A DNA stretch of 64,000 bases from Edolisoma coerulescens. Lineage: Eukaryota; Chordata; Aves; Passeriformes; Campephagidae. The notes below the pieces were generated by a model. The model worked only from the letters and a program-made list of their open reading frames with translations, ran no database searches and was not told the DNA's origin. How positions within the stretch are numbered: the stretch's first letter is position 1; every line of letters begins with the position of its first letter. Shown piece after piece: positions 13,301 to 26,548 of the stretch. The translations under genes and the position numbers were made by a program. The DNA is taken from positions 62,001 through 126,000 of the forward strand of contig VWZW01004136.1 of the NCBI GenBank assembly GCA_013397115.1, read 5' to 3'.

Positions 13301-16300
13301 TGCTGCAGGAGCTTGTCAAACATGAAATAATGCAAAGTTTCTGGTCTTGAATCCAAATTTTCCCTCAATTCTGGCTCTCCAGATCCTGATACTCTGCTTC
13401 TGACCTTTTCAGACAGAGGATGGCTGAGACCTGAGCATATGGATGCCCTGTTTGAATAAAAGTAAGATATCTTTGCTACTTATGTGACATGAAAGGATAT
13501 GTATCTATTTTTTTTACTTAGAAGTGAAGTAAAATTCAAATGCTTTGAATTTAACAAACATCCCTGCTTAAAATACTTATCATTTGTTGACCTGTGGGTC
13601 ATTGCTGTCTAGACTGCTTCAGGTTGCTGCTGCTATTTAATTTATAGACTTTTCTAAAAGTTGCCTCTCTCTTTTTTACTAATAGAAGAATTTTGTTATT
13701 CTTTGATAGGAAGTGGAGATGTTAGTTTTACCCCCTCTGCTTTTAGAGAACTTGTGTCTACTTAATCATTACATTTCTTTTTGACCGAGTCTTTCATTCA
13801 AATGAGGCTCTAGAAAAATATCCTGGCAGATTTCTTGAGAAATATTTTCCGCTAATGTGAGTAAATAAAATAAATTAAAAGCAAATTGAATTAAGTTAAA
13901 TTACATTTTAAAAACATAACTCCCAGCATTTTGTTTTCATGGGGAGTAGTCTCTTTTGCATCGCATTTTGGGGTTATGCAAGAGAAAACCTCTGCAGGAA
14001 AACTCCAGAATCCTGCCCATTGAGGAGCATTATGGGCTTACACCTGTGATATCTTCCTGTAGCCAGGAATATCACTGGTTTCTTCCAACCCAACAAAAGA
14101 AACCCTTCAGCCTCTGTGTTGGGCTACATTGAGTGACTGCAGACAACAAGTTCAAAAGTTACACAAGCTCAGTTACAAGAAACAGAAGCATTTCAGAAAC
14201 GGCTTCTTGTTTTCTAACAAAACATACAGTGCTATATTTGCACACCATATTCTTCTGAGATTGCATATTAAAATATGTTTAAATTACTGTTCAAATAGAG
14301 ATTTTTGAAGCAAAATGAATAGTCATAATTTAAGCATCTTATCCTGAGACAATTGTGTGATTTTTAATTTCCTAATGGCATATTGTCTATACAGTATGTC
14401 TTGCAGTTGCATTAAAAAAAGAAAAAAAAGAAAACTGAGTTTCGTTCGGAATCAAGTGATGACAGTGATGACAAATAAGTTCTAATCATATAATTGGTAT
14501 TTATTCAGAAACATAATTCTCTTGAGATGACTTGATTGCATTCATTATCACCAGTTAAAGACAACTTAATGTTTTTATCAGCCTGATTCCAAATGCTAAA
14601 TTAGAGTACAGATGTCAGAATTTGCTCCTAAATCAGCCTGCAGGGTTTTGTTTTGTTTTGTTTTTCTTGGGCTTTTTTTGTGTTTTAAACATTTCTGAAC
14701 TTAATTTCTGTCTTGAAACTTGTTTTGAAAACCTGTGTGTCAGCAAAACTATACAAGCTTATTTATAGAATTAAAATAAACCAATCTGAAGCTAGTTTAT
14801 TAAAATCACTGTCATTCCCAAACCATTTCCTGTTGGTTTGACTATGAATTGTCTTGCTGCTGTGCACGCCCTGGGATAGTGCCTAAGTCTGGATTTAGGA
14901 CTTCAGGAATTGGCTAATGACTTCTCAGGCCTTTGTAACAACCTCACTGGAAGAATTGTAAATTAAAGGCAAGTAGGTAACAGAGAAGTGGCAGTAAATA
15001 CCTCTCAATGGCCATGCAAAGGGCAGTGAAATTTACCCCCTTACTATGGACTGGGAAAAGCTGCCCGATACATTTGCTGGTTGTTCTTCCAGCCAGAGCA
15101 TCTCTATAATGCCAGCTAAATTTCTGTTTACCCTTTGAACTTTGAAATAAATAATGATTTACCCTTTGAGACATCCTTGACAAACACCAGCTACTTTATA
15201 ACACTGCAAAATGATGTTTTTGAAGCAGTTATAGATGATTAGCTGTGCTTCTTTTGACTGGAAAAGGAAAACAATGGTCTACTTCTTCTCTGGCCATGGT
15301 AAGGTTTTGAAACTTTCCGGAATTGTTATGGGGAAAACAATAATACACTCATAAAAAACCTACTGGGTGACCTCATATAAACCATGAGTTGATCTTGGTG
15401 AATGCAGTCTTAATCCTCTCAGCAGAAAGTTATGGGAATCCTCTATTCCTTACCGATATGTTCCCAGTACTGAAGTCAGTAGAGGAGGGTGAAAGAGAAG
15501 ATAACCCAGATGTACCTTTAAGGTTCAGTTCTTGACCAGAAGATATCCCCAGCATTATTATCTGATTCCTCTGCTGACTATTTCCTTCCCTGCTTATAAC
15601 AGAAAAAATCTAGAAATGATTAAATTTATTCTGATGCATACATTTGTCCCCGGCTGAGCTCCGGTAGAATTAAGCAGAAAAAGTGGTTAATTTTCTTATG
15701 TTCATTTTGAAGATTGTGCTTTTCTGCATCCCATTGCATGTTTGCATGAGTTTCTCTGTGGCAGAGATTACTCTCTGTTACTGGCTTCTGTTAGTGACTT
15801 CCTGTTACTCTGTGCTCAGTATGCTAGTAATATTGCACACTGAGAATATTTTCACTGAGCTTCTGTGGAAATGGAAAACAGAGACCACAAATCATATAAT
15901 TTAAGAAGACCTCTCCCTAAGTGCTCTACAAGTTGGGTGGCAGTTTTGTGTCCTCTTAAGGTGTCAGAACTGGAGCCATTATTTGAGATACTTCAGTATC
16001 CCAAGCTGTTTTTATTTGTGTTGACATTTATAAGTGAGACAGCAGTATTCTTTTCTAAGGAACCTGGTAACTTGGTTGCATTAACCATAATAAAGTATTT
16101 TGACAATATATTCCTTGAGGAGTCCTAGATTCCTTGTGTAGGGAGTCTTAAAATTCATCCCATGTGCCAGTGATACATTCCTTTCGCCCTTTCTGTAAAG
16201 AGCAGATGAACTTAGACAAGTTTTGAAATGTCTGAGTAATTACAAGACTAGGAAGACTATCCAGATTTAAAAATTGAGTACTGTGAATATTGTTTGCATT

Positions 16301-16582
16301 GGGCATGTTCCAGCACTGAGCAGAACAGTCCTTGCCATTAGACCTCCTGCTTTTCGAGGACTGTGTGGGGTCTGAGCTCCAAATCTGTGAAGGCAGGGAT
16401 TTGTTTTCCTCAGTGTCACACGATGTTGATGCCAGCTTTTGGAAATCAGAGACAGAACTTGTACTGATGCCCTGCTGAGGAGTCAGGGCATGATGTCTGG
16501 GAGGAGAGCTGTGGGAGGGACTGGGATTACATTTGCCCAGAGTGCTGGTTGCATTAGGGTGGTGGAGAGACAGAGCAGGACT
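7367..16582. other. Non-coding AT-rich interval
   Basis: I see no gene, LINE or LTR in this stretch. Small local repeats are a 9-bp TCATGGAGT motif three times at 7978, 7997 and 8019; a 14-bp-period near-duplication (agaaggaag-aata) at 10304-10333; an A-rich run at about 14412-14434; a doubled AGTGATGAC at 14455-14473; and a (TTTTG)n run at 14645-14665. Open frames do not exceed 90 codons. Confidence 0.65.
14645..14665. repeat. (TTTTG)n short tandem repeat
   Basis: Four consecutive TTTTG units in AT-rich DNA. It is a simple repeat with no sign of function. Confidence 0.85.
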
Positions 16583-16602
16583 GGGAATGGGAAGGGGAGG
16601 GG
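16583..16602 (+). other. G-quadruplex-forming motif
   Basis: The sequence GGGAATGGGAAGGGGAGGGG has four runs of at least three G separated by loops of 3, 2 and 1 bases, which satisfies the usual G-quadruplex pattern. It lies in a purine-rich stretch (about 16560-16625) inside otherwise AT-rich DNA. No promoter or transcript start is visible nearby, so any role is inferred. Confidence 0.6.
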
Positions 16603-19430
16603 AAGAAGAAAGGAAGACTGGGAATCAGCACTTAAGGGGAAACTGGGACTGCATATGTCTAATTTCTGGTAGTTTAACACAATAACCTTAACAATCATCT
16701 TTTAATTACAAATCAATGTAATGTGGGCCAATACATATATGGAGGTTATTTCTGGAAGTAACATTGCGAAACAAATGAACTGGTAAAAACTAATGTTGTT
16801 CTCTTGAAAGATAATTTATGTATCTAGTGATTCTCTTATAGAATCTCTGTCTGGAGATAAACCCCAAGGGTTTAACATATTAATTAATTTTAAGTATTTG
16901 ACTCCATCTATTTAATTAGAGAGTAACCTGGTACCTGTCTCCTATTCATGCTTGAGCATTGGTATTATTCTTGATTAAGGTCTGTCATTTAGAGTTCATT
17001 CCTGTGTGTAAAGTTGCTACATCAGGGCTGTGGGTGTTTTGAGACTTGGTGCAGCCAGAGATATCCAGATATATCTCAATAACCAGTCCCTAACTTCCCC
17101 TTCTTTTGGGGAGTGTTTCTGAGGAAAACAGGAGAGTTTTGACTGCTGACATCTAAGGACCTGCAGTATCAGCATAAGGTCATTTTCCAGGCTTTCTTGT
17201 GGAGGTATTGTGGTGAAGTCACTGGGTGAAATCATGGCTGTATTGGGGTCAATAGGAATTTTAGCAGGAATTGGATTTCACTTGGCAGGTAAACTGTCAG
17301 GGCCAGGACCTGTGAGCTTTTCTGCAGAGGACAAAAATAAGCAAGTGGATTTTGCCTTTTGGGAGGAGATGGGAAAAAGACAAACATACAGAGGCTGAGC
17401 CCAGTCATCTGTTACCATCTGCCCTAAGCCTGCACACTGCCGTTTTTTCAAATACGTTTTGGATCCATGGATTTTAATATCCCATTAAATACTTTGAGTA
17501 TAGGGATTTTGGAGCCAGATTCTTGTACGATAAACTTGTCTTTGGTAGAACTTCCCATGGAAACTTGATAATATTTGTGCTGCAGATTCATTTCGGTACA
17601 ATAGATGTAAAATAATGGTAATCTGTCAGAGATGTTACAGCCTTAAGCTAATTGAGATAAAGTGCAATGCATGAAAGAAGTCAGGAGATAACACACAAGA
17701 GATATTCTCAGACTCAGACTCCTCTCTAGGAAAGAACTTAATTGTGGACTTAAATGCAACTAACTTGCATTAGTGCATCCAAAAATTTAGGGAGTTTTTA
17801 AATTCCTTTGCTATTTCTTTTGCCTTAGAATGTAAACATTGGGAGATTAAAGTGAGATTATTTTAGGTTAAACACCCAAATAAACAAGCAGTAACCTGGT
17901 AGACATGAGTACCCAAAGTACATCATATTTATTCTCCCATTGACACAGATTGAGAATGTCCCCATGAAAGCATTTGAAAAAAAAAAATATATATATATCA
18001 GATAGAAACTTTGTATAATTCTGTCCAAAATATATGCCACCATTTCATAGAGCATGGGAAGGAAATTCTCAATTTGTGCAGGTTGAAAGCAAAAATATTG
18101 CTGAATACATGGGGAATTTGGACCAGTACCTGTGGCGTGAAGCCAGTGGCCACACTGTACCAGTTGCATGTGAGGATTTCAGACTCCACCCAGTGCTGTC
18201 TGTTCAGAGAGAGTTGTTCCCTGGACCACATCTGGTTAAGCTTCAAGTGGAAGGAGAATGTATTTTATTTCTGTTTCCTCTAATCTCACTTTGTGATGCA
18301 AAAGCAACTGTATGATGTGAGGATAACTAAACAATCCTTTTCAAAAGTGCAGTCTTGGTCTGTACTAAAATACTTCTATAATCTCTGATTTTAAGTAGAG
18401 TCCTTCTGTGGAAGGATTATGCACCTTATTGTTGTTGCCAGTTAGAGTGCTTTTTTTTCTGTCTCTATTTTTCAAAGGAGAAGGAAATGGGAGACTATAA
18501 AATATTAAAAGAGTAACCAATATTTTTCTGTTCAGAAAGAATGTTGCTATTTTCTGTACATTATGTGTTTCTTTTGGGGTTTGGTGTTTGTTTGGGGTTT
18601 TTTAATTCCTCAAATTGTTTCAGAAGCATCTTGAAATCTAAAATATTTAGTTCAATTCCTCGCCCCTCTTTTTTTAGGAGAGAGGGCCTTAGATATTTGT
18701 CTCAGACAAATGACATAATACAAAATATCAGAAGCAATAATTTTTGCATCCTTTCTTTCCTTCTTTCCATTCTCTTGTTTCAAATTCTCACGATTACAGA
18801 TTTTCAGGACTTTGAACATTGATTCACATCTGATTGCTAGAGTATATTTTATAAAAATCAAAGACAAAAGTATACAATGGTTTTCAGTGAAATCCCAGTG
18901 CTTATTGAAAAGTCTGGTTTTACAATCCATAATTTGGATTTTATGTTATTCAGGAACATTCTGCTTCATATTTAAAAAAGAAACAAATTATATGCCTTGC
19001 TAGTAAAATATGGTGCAAGAGACCATTCAGTTAAAAGGAATTCAAATATCCAAAATAAGCGTAAGAATTCACCCTTTTATTTTTGAAATTGTAATTGTGT
19101 TCTCACTGGGGGCTTATTCATCAAAATACTAACAGCCATTATTTACTCTCTTTCCACACAGGGAGCCAAGTGACCATGCAAAAAAGGAACTGCCAAAGTG
19201 ATAATCCAGCTGCTTCTTGCTGCTTTTACCTTGAGCATTATGAAATTCATAGCTGTATTAAGCAGTAGGAAAATATTTATAAAGGTGGCATTGCAGTTGG
19301 GGAATAGAGGGAAGCATGGGTAAAACCATATATGAATTACTTTGTAAGGCCAGGGGAAATGAGAGAGCCCTATTAAAGCAGAGTGTCTTTTGAGAAGGTT
19401 TTAGCATAGTTTAAAAAACAAAACATTATC
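16603..19430. other. Non-coding interval
   Basis: No gene recognised. Between 17998 and 18315 several frames on both strands are open at once, on a stretch slightly richer in GC than its surroundings. The simultaneous openness argues for a low stop density rather than coding. A small A/AT tract at 17977-17999 is listed separately. Confidence 0.6.
17977..17999. repeat. A-run followed by (AT)n
   Basis: Eleven A residues are followed by about six AT dinucleotides. It is a simple repeat that is likely to vary in length. Confidence 0.85.
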
Positions 19431-19440
19431 TTTTTTGCCA

Positions 19441-19690
19441 CTACTGGTGCATTCTTCTCTCCTGGCACGGCAGGGCCCCTCGGGCTGTTTGGGCTTGTGC
19501 TGGCCTGAGTTTATGGGGCTCGCTGTCCCATGCCCAGCAGCCTCGTGTCCGGGGCCTCCCCAGCTGCAGCGAGTGCCAGAGCTGGGAAAGGACTGGCAGC
19601 ACCAGGGGTCAGTGCATCACCGCCCACGGCCTGCAGACACACGGGAACGGAAACCAGCCAAGAGAGAATTAAACCGAGACTGCAACAGGC
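19441..19690. other. GC- and CpG-rich island of unknown origin
   Basis: Roughly 240 bp with far higher GC than the flanks and about ten CpG dinucleotides, starting and stopping abruptly in AT-rich DNA. An 87-codon plus-strand frame (19435-19698) spans it, but the translation is proline- and arginine-rich with no domain I recognise, so it probably reflects composition. Candidates are a fragment of an LTR or another insertion, a small CpG island (promoter or first exon), or GC-biased conversion. I could not identify terminal TG/CA dinucleotides or a target duplication. I favour an inserted fragment without strong evidence. Confidence 0.35.
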
Positions 19691-19699
19691 AGATTTAGA

Positions 19700-20377
19700 A
19701 TGAGAATTAAAGGAATTGAACAGTTAAGGCAGAGGGTTGATAGTAGAAAGGATAGTGGATTAGATGGGGGACAAGCAACATTGCTACGTGAAGTGACACT
19801 CAGATTTTTCCCCAAAACAGCTAACTTGTGACTTAAACTTGGTTTAGAAATTTGAGGATCTATTGTCTATTTAGGAAATTCAAGTCCTTCCTCCTGAGGA
19901 GGTTACGTAGCCATGTGGAACATGAAGTTTAAGCAAGTCAGAGGGAATCAATTGAACTTCCTGGTTATGGATCATGACCATGCCTGAGCTGGTGCAGGAG
20001 AGTTGCTAAGGGTTAGCTGTATAGGGGTACAGCTAAGAGGAAAATGGAGGAGACCATTGGCCTACAGAAAACTTCCTAGTTCCAAGCAGTTTTCATTTTC
20101 ACAGACAAAAAATGTAGCCTATTAATATAAAAATTAAATACTGGCAAGAACCCTCCACAGAATCTGTATTTCGGAAAATTAACTTCTTTTAGCCAGAATA
20201 TTATTTGTATTGTTTAAATCTATCCCCAGGGGTGCCTGTAGGAGCACCTCTGATTCTTGAGTTAACATTTCCACTCAGAAGCAGCAGTGGCTGGGCAATG
20301 TGCAGAGTATCCTGTGATTTCTGGGCTTTTTGAAAACCAGCTTCATGGCTAATCTGTATATACTGTGTGCTGTGTGT
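19700..20377. other. Non-coding interval
   Basis: Mixed-composition unique sequence between the GC island and a poly-A tract. No gene or repeat recognised. Confidence 0.65.
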
Positions 20378-20398
20378 AAAAAAAAAAAAAAAAAAAAA
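20378..20398 (+). repeat. Pure poly-A tract, 21 bases
   Basis: Twenty-one consecutive A residues follow a TGTGTG-rich lead. A poly-A of this length can be the tail of a processed retrocopy, which is uncommon in birds because CR1 does not use poly-A priming. However, no AATAAA lies in the 30 bases upstream and no coding remnant was seen, so a simple homopolymer is more likely. Confidence 0.85.
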
Positions 20399-23300
20399 GT
20401 TGATCTTTTTAAATTTAAGCTGTTATTTTTCTAACTATCTGACAACCCACATAAATTCAAAACCGCTTTTATGGAGCTTTTCCATTATTTTTTGTTGCTT
20501 GCTAATTACTTTTCTTGCCCGATTTCATTTGCAGTTTGAATAAATAAACTGTTTGGTTCTGCCTTCAGGTTATTGTAGGAATAGTCAATATGCAGCTATA
20601 ATAAAATCATAAATTTCTTTGAACAGGCAATTTCAAACATATCCTTCCACAGAGTTTTAAAGTTCTATTATTATAGAAGCAACTTGCTTAGGAGCTGCAA
20701 AGTTGCAATGCTAATTTCTGAAGTTGGGAAGACATTTAAATCAGGCATAGCTCTATACATTGTACAGGTAATGTTTAAATATTTGTGTGGCAACTTTGGT
20801 AAAAATGATTCTGTCGTGTACTGGAATGCAGAACCCTGAATAATTTTATTCCCTTTTAATCTAAGTTTAGGGAAGTTTTAGGCCTTGATCTAGGCCTTGC
20901 TGGGAGGAATCAGACTACCTGATTACTGCATAATGGATCATTTTTACCCCAGGTAAAATTTTGCAAGTTAACTACTTCCTTTTCCATTATACTACTTTTT
21001 TTAAATGCTACTCTAGCTGATCATATAAAACATCATTATTCCTATTTCCCTCAATCTCCTTCAAACCACCCGAGATTATCTTTATTACTTGGATGGAATT
21101 TGTCTCCAGGCATGCTTAAAAATCTGTGCAGAACAGGAGAATCACTAACTTGGAGTAAGGTATCCCAGAAATTGGGATAATGTTACCATTAAGGACAGGT
21201 GGTTTCTTTAGAAATAGGACTCATCTTCTCACTTCTGTCAGTGTGGCAGCAAAGCTGGGTCCTGCTGGGCATGGGGGCAACAAAGGGAGCACAATCTTGG
21301 CACACAAACTTTGCTTTCATACTTATTCTGTTAACAATGCATAAAATATCTGTTTCCTACACAGGTTCAGTCACATGGCAGTTACGCTGCTCTCTTGGGA
21401 TGCTTTTTTTCATTTGTAGTTCGATATTTATTATCGTTTCTACACATTCTGCTGACTGTTAACCTGTTTTTAACTTGGTGGGCTTTGCTCCTGCGGCCCG
21501 CTGAGCTCGTGACTACCCTTGGAGCATGTATATCCCATTTCCTCAAATACTTGGTTTCCTCTCTGTATCCCTCGAGGCTTTGTAATTAGATCATAGAAAA
21601 GAAAATGACAGCTCCAAGTAGCTTTGCATGTATAAGCTTGAAAATAATAAGGCTTTAATTTAATTTTGTCTGGTATTTATATCAATGCAAACACATTTGC
21701 ATTTGTAACACAAAGCAGTGGGCATAGATTAGCCATGATTTGGTATATCAAAGCACCAAGAGGGATCATTACCAACACTACAAATGCTAAAAATTACTTA
21801 GGTATATCTAAATAGTCACAGAGATAATTGCTTTTTAGCTGCCACAGAGCTATTTAATATTCTTTAGAGGTCAGTTTCCTAAGCCTTATGTATTACTACA
21901 TTGTGCAAGGGCAGTTTGTAGGAGCTGTAAATGACAGAAATATATGAAAGATTTTATAATATATAATAGTTAATAGGCCACTAGTGGCTACTGCCTCAAG
22001 AATAAGAATTAGGACGTCTCATGAAGAGTAATACACATCTGGTTGAGGTTCTGTGGGTGTAACATGACCTTGATCCCTGGACTAGGAAAAAGATATGGTA
22101 GCAGAGAAATTAATTCAGCTTGGTAAGCCCATATTAGTGGCAATGGATGAGGTATTTGTCAGGCCGCAGGTGAGTTCACTGACTCAGATTTCCTTTCTTC
22201 CTCCTCTTTTCTCAAAATAACAGAGGGCTAGTAAGATCTGTAGCTGTTGCATCTAGAGGAGATTTATAATCATAGTTATGTGCTGTGTATATAATGTATA
22301 AAAGTTGGGACTAGACTAGGGGCGTTCATACCTACCCGAAGTAAAATATTTTGTCAAACACTGAACTAATGTGTTTAATCAGCTTGGGAGGGGTTTTTGA
22401 TGGCAAGGTCACAGGTACACTTTGTATTCAGTGAGAAAATTTAGTTTTTTCTCTTTGTTTTAAGGCAAACACTTAAATTCTACTTAAGTTTCTATTACTC
22501 AAGCATAAATGTCAAATAACCAACCTTCTACAATACAATGAGCCTAATCTGTTTAAAGGTTGAAAACTTGAACTTGTTGTGAACCCAGGGAATGGTGCTG
22601 AGGTCTGCAGGGTCATACGAGTCCTAGACCTGAGAACACTGAGGTTTTCCATGCTCTTAGCTCATGCATGATGAAAAGATGTAAAATGTATATTGGCCTT
22701 TCAAACCTCGTAGGGTTGGAGAGGGAAGCAGGGGGATGAATAGCCTACAGCATGCTTCTGAGTTTTATACATAAATGACCTCGCTGTTACTGTTACATCC
22801 CACATCTGGAGGCTGGAAATCCTTGTCCATATGATCACAAAACACAGCATTTGCCCCAGCTGGTGTCTGTCAGTGTGTACCATGGCTAGTTTTCCATGAG
22901 GGAATGCCTGGGCACTGGACGATGCAGTGAGACTTCTGCCTTCGTTTTCTCTGTTACAATGTGCAATTGGGATTGACTGCAAAAGCTGCAGTACTGTGCC
23001 TAAGCATCGTGACCTACAGGCTATTCAGGGTCCCCAAATAGCATTTTTCTTCCCTTCTCTCCAGACAGTGATTTTAAAAGAAAATAACAAGAACAAACTG
23101 AAATAACAGGCAAAGAAGTGGCCACATTTTGTTCGGTGCTAAGGTGCATCATGCAGCTGGTCGACTCTTGAATTAGAAAGTGTCCAAAGTGCAGACAAAG
23201 GATTCAAAATGGAAAGAATGTGACAGAAAGGCAAGATTTCCAGAATACAATGACTCTTAGAGCAGGGAGGTTACTCTGGTGCCCGTAAGTTCTAAGGAAA

Positions 23301-24604
23301 GCAAGCTTTGGTAGATCTCGTTGGGGCCGATAAAGTTACAGCACTTACCAGATTTTTTTATCCACTTGCATTCCAGTCATACATATACATAGTGGTAGAA
23401 CTGAAAAACAGACTGAAGCCACTGGCTGGATGCAGAATTGTTTTTTGTAGGTCACGGCGTGGGGAGCAATCTTCATTCAGTGAAATGTTCAAATGCAGAC
23501 CCACAGATGTAACTTTACTAGGTCACCAAGTTCTTGCTGAGATGCAAGCAACATCATAGATTTGTGGTTATGTAACATCTGAGATTTATGTTTATTTTTT
23601 GTTTATTATGCTTGCAGTACTTCCAGACCCAAGTCTTCAGGGGTATATATAGTAAATATAAACAGATGTAACCCCCTGCACATGCTAAGCAGCAGAATAC
23701 AGCTCATTTGATCATCTATAAGCTTGGGATGGTAGGAGCCTGATACTGAGCAAAGGCAAGAAACAGAAAGCCTCCCTTGGCCCTCACGACAGGGAGTCAG
23801 AGACCAAGGGGAGCTCCAGAGGCAGTCTGACTTCCACTGCTTGCATCTACATCTCAAATGCAGCTTGTGTGACTCTTCCTTACTGACACTGCCTCTTGGC
23901 ACAGACACAGAAAACTGGCATGAACTTACTGAGATTCATCTTGCTAACTAGCATCAGTTAGAATTTAATAATAGTATTCAGTATTTGGTCAAATTTTCAT
24001 TTAGTAACATTGGTTTAAGTATTTCATTGCTGTGTGAAATATGATGCTCTACTATGTATTAGAGATACTATTTTCCGTTAAGAAATATTTCGTAATAGAT
24101 ATGAAATATCTCGTCTTTTAAACGTAATAATGTTTATTAAATGTAGAGTAAGCAGTACAAACACTGTAACCAATTCTAATATAGACCACTAGAATGTAAT
24201 TATATAATAATGAAGTTAGACAGCAATTTATATTCCAAAAATTACTGCATATATTGTAGTGAAACTACTCATTATAAATATAAAATAATTGAATTCTGTG
24301 ATTAGAGTTATATCTCTGATTCAGTTTGTGGTGAAATGAATAACAGTAGATTTTTGGATGAAAATAGGCTAAAAATTTTTCATCAACTCTAGGAAAAAAA
24401 AGTTTAGTCCAATGATATTGTACTGCTTAACTCAAATCATTTCCCATAGAATCTCTCTTCATAGGTTCATACATCCTTGAGAAACCCTGAGTGGCTCTTT
24501 TAAAATAACAAATTGGTTTAAACCCCCCAGTATGAGTCATAAGAACAATACCCTTTATTTAATATAAGTCCTCATTTCACCCCATATGAAAATACTTATT
24601 CAGT
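20399..24604. other. Non-coding AT-rich interval
   Basis: No gene or repeat family recognised. The stretches 20440-20760 and 21580-21780 have the texture of vertebrate conserved non-coding DNA (AT-rich, complex, with TAAT cores and few homopolymers), but conservation cannot be judged from one sequence. Open frames up to 100 codons (for example minus strand 23606-23908) are unrecognised. Confidence 0.6.
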
Positions 24605-24658
24605 TTATTATTTATTTAATTAAATAAATTAAATTATTAAATTTTTTAATTAATTAAA
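24605..24658. repeat. AT-only palindromic tract
   Basis: About 50 bp made entirely of A and T, built from TTTA, TTAA and ATTAA words. It contains a perfect 20-bp palindrome at 24610-24629 (ATTTATTTAATTAAATAAAT). It could extrude a hairpin or act as an unwinding element, but AT-rich words like these also arise by simple slippage. Confidence 0.8.
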
Positions 24659-26548
24659 GTCAGTCTACTTTGCAAACATTGTTGCTTGCTTCTAATTGCC
24701 TCTCAAAAGCATTTATTCATGCTCTTGTTGTTTTCTGTATGATCAGTCCCATCATATTGATTATGGCTGAAAATCAAACATTGAAACTGAGTATTTATTT
24801 TATCAATAGACCCCAGATTTAGTTTTTTCTGAACATGAAAGTTTTCTTCATGTCATGCTTTCCTTAATGCATGAGTTGATTCACCTTTCCAGAGGAACAT
24901 TTTCATTCCTGATAGACTTTGACATTTAAAGTTTAAATCCTCTAGCAACAGCATAGGACAAAAACTCTAGGAGACAGGATTTTAAAAAAAAAATATTAAA
25001 AGAAGATGTCACTGAAAGTATAAAATGGTAAAATTGCTCCTGCTTGTGAACTGTGACTAACCCAACTGGAGGCAGTTTTTCCAGTAGTTGGACTTGAAAA
25101 TTATTTTGTAATTTAACACTCTAAGGTGTCACTGTTAGATAAAGAATCCTATTCAGCATGCTATAGCATGTCCCTGGCCAGTGTGAAAACCTGAGCCTGA
25201 TGTAATTCTGATAGGTTAAAGTTCCAGCATAGAAGTCCGATTCTAATTTTTTTTTTCCTTTTGGCTACAAGGCTTAGTAATTATTTTAGATTTTACGTCT
25301 TCTACCTTAGAGGCACACACATCAAAAAATACAGAAGTCAGGTATGAAGTCATTCACAAGTAAAAGTTAAAACCCTCTTGGTTCTGAGAGAAGTTATTTT
25401 CTCCAAAGCAGTGTAGCTGTCAATACAAAAATTTAGGATAAGTTTTAGATATTTCTGAAATTACTGTCTACTTGTAAAGTGAGGATGAGAAGCCTGATTA
25501 TATCCATTTGCTTCCTGGAGAAGCCCATTATATCTAGGCTGACTGACAGGAGATCTTGGAAAATTTTGACATGAATAAGCTCCCTTCACACTACCCTGTC
25601 AGGAGCTGCCTTGTATCCTAGGAGGCTGTGCCAGAGTTCAGCATGATTAAGAATCATTTGCACCCTCCTGTTTGGCTGAGGTATCACCAGAAGCCCCTGT
25701 TCACTCTCAGTGTAAGTGGGGGGTAAAACGTAGAAGAACTAAGAAAAGTGCAGAAATGAAAGGCAGCACAGCACTTTCCGCAGTGCCGACGCCGTGTCCA
25801 AGAGCTGATGGTGGAACGGGGGAAGCTCCCAGGCGGTGCTGGTACCCAGAGAGGAGCTCTGCTCACAAAGCTCAGCATCAGCAGTTTCCTGCCTGAGGGG
25901 CTGAAGGACCAATGCCACAACTGCATCTGCTAAAGGGCCAGCACAACAGGCTCATGTTTTATTGAAAGTGGCTAAATCCACCATAAAAATGAGAGATGGC
26001 AAAATTTGGAGTAAAGCTAACCCTCCATAAAACAAAATAGCTGCGATAGCTTACCTGTATCTATAAGGTTTTTTCTTTTCATGTGATTTCCTTGCTCTTC
26101 TTTTTTTTATGTCTTTAAGTCAATCTTTTATAGCAGGCATGTTTTCTCTCTGACTGCTCCTTCAGTATATTTGCAATCTTCTTTAATTGTTTCCAGTTTT
26201 TCCCCTCAAGAACACTCTCTTAATCTTTAAGAAATTTTCAAAATCCTAATTCAGCTTTTCTGTATCAATTCATGGATTTAATCTTTTGTAGGGAAGCCCT
26301 TTACTCGGACATTCAAGTGCCATCCTTCAGGATTGAGCATAAAATCCTCTCCTGACAAGAAAAGTTTTTAAATTATTGCTAACTTTATTATAATTATTAT
26401 TTATGCAAATATATAAAAAGAGGGTACTGCTGTGGTCATAATGATTATTTCAGGAAATCTAAATTAGTCTTGAATTTTGAATTAGCTGCCTAACACTTTA
26501 CTTAACCTTTTGGATTTAACGAGTAGGTAAACTTCTGTGTTTCTGTAG

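Noticed and set aside
17998..18315. Several simultaneous open frames of 80-100 codons on both strands
   Set aside because: Simultaneous openness in many frames indicates low stop density. No translation resembled a known protein and no good splice pair bounds the region.
25672..25926. CpG-containing region with frames on both strands, considered as a coding exon
   Set aside because: The opposing frames are mutually exclusive, neither has a recognised motif, and the CpG cluster covers less than 100 bp.
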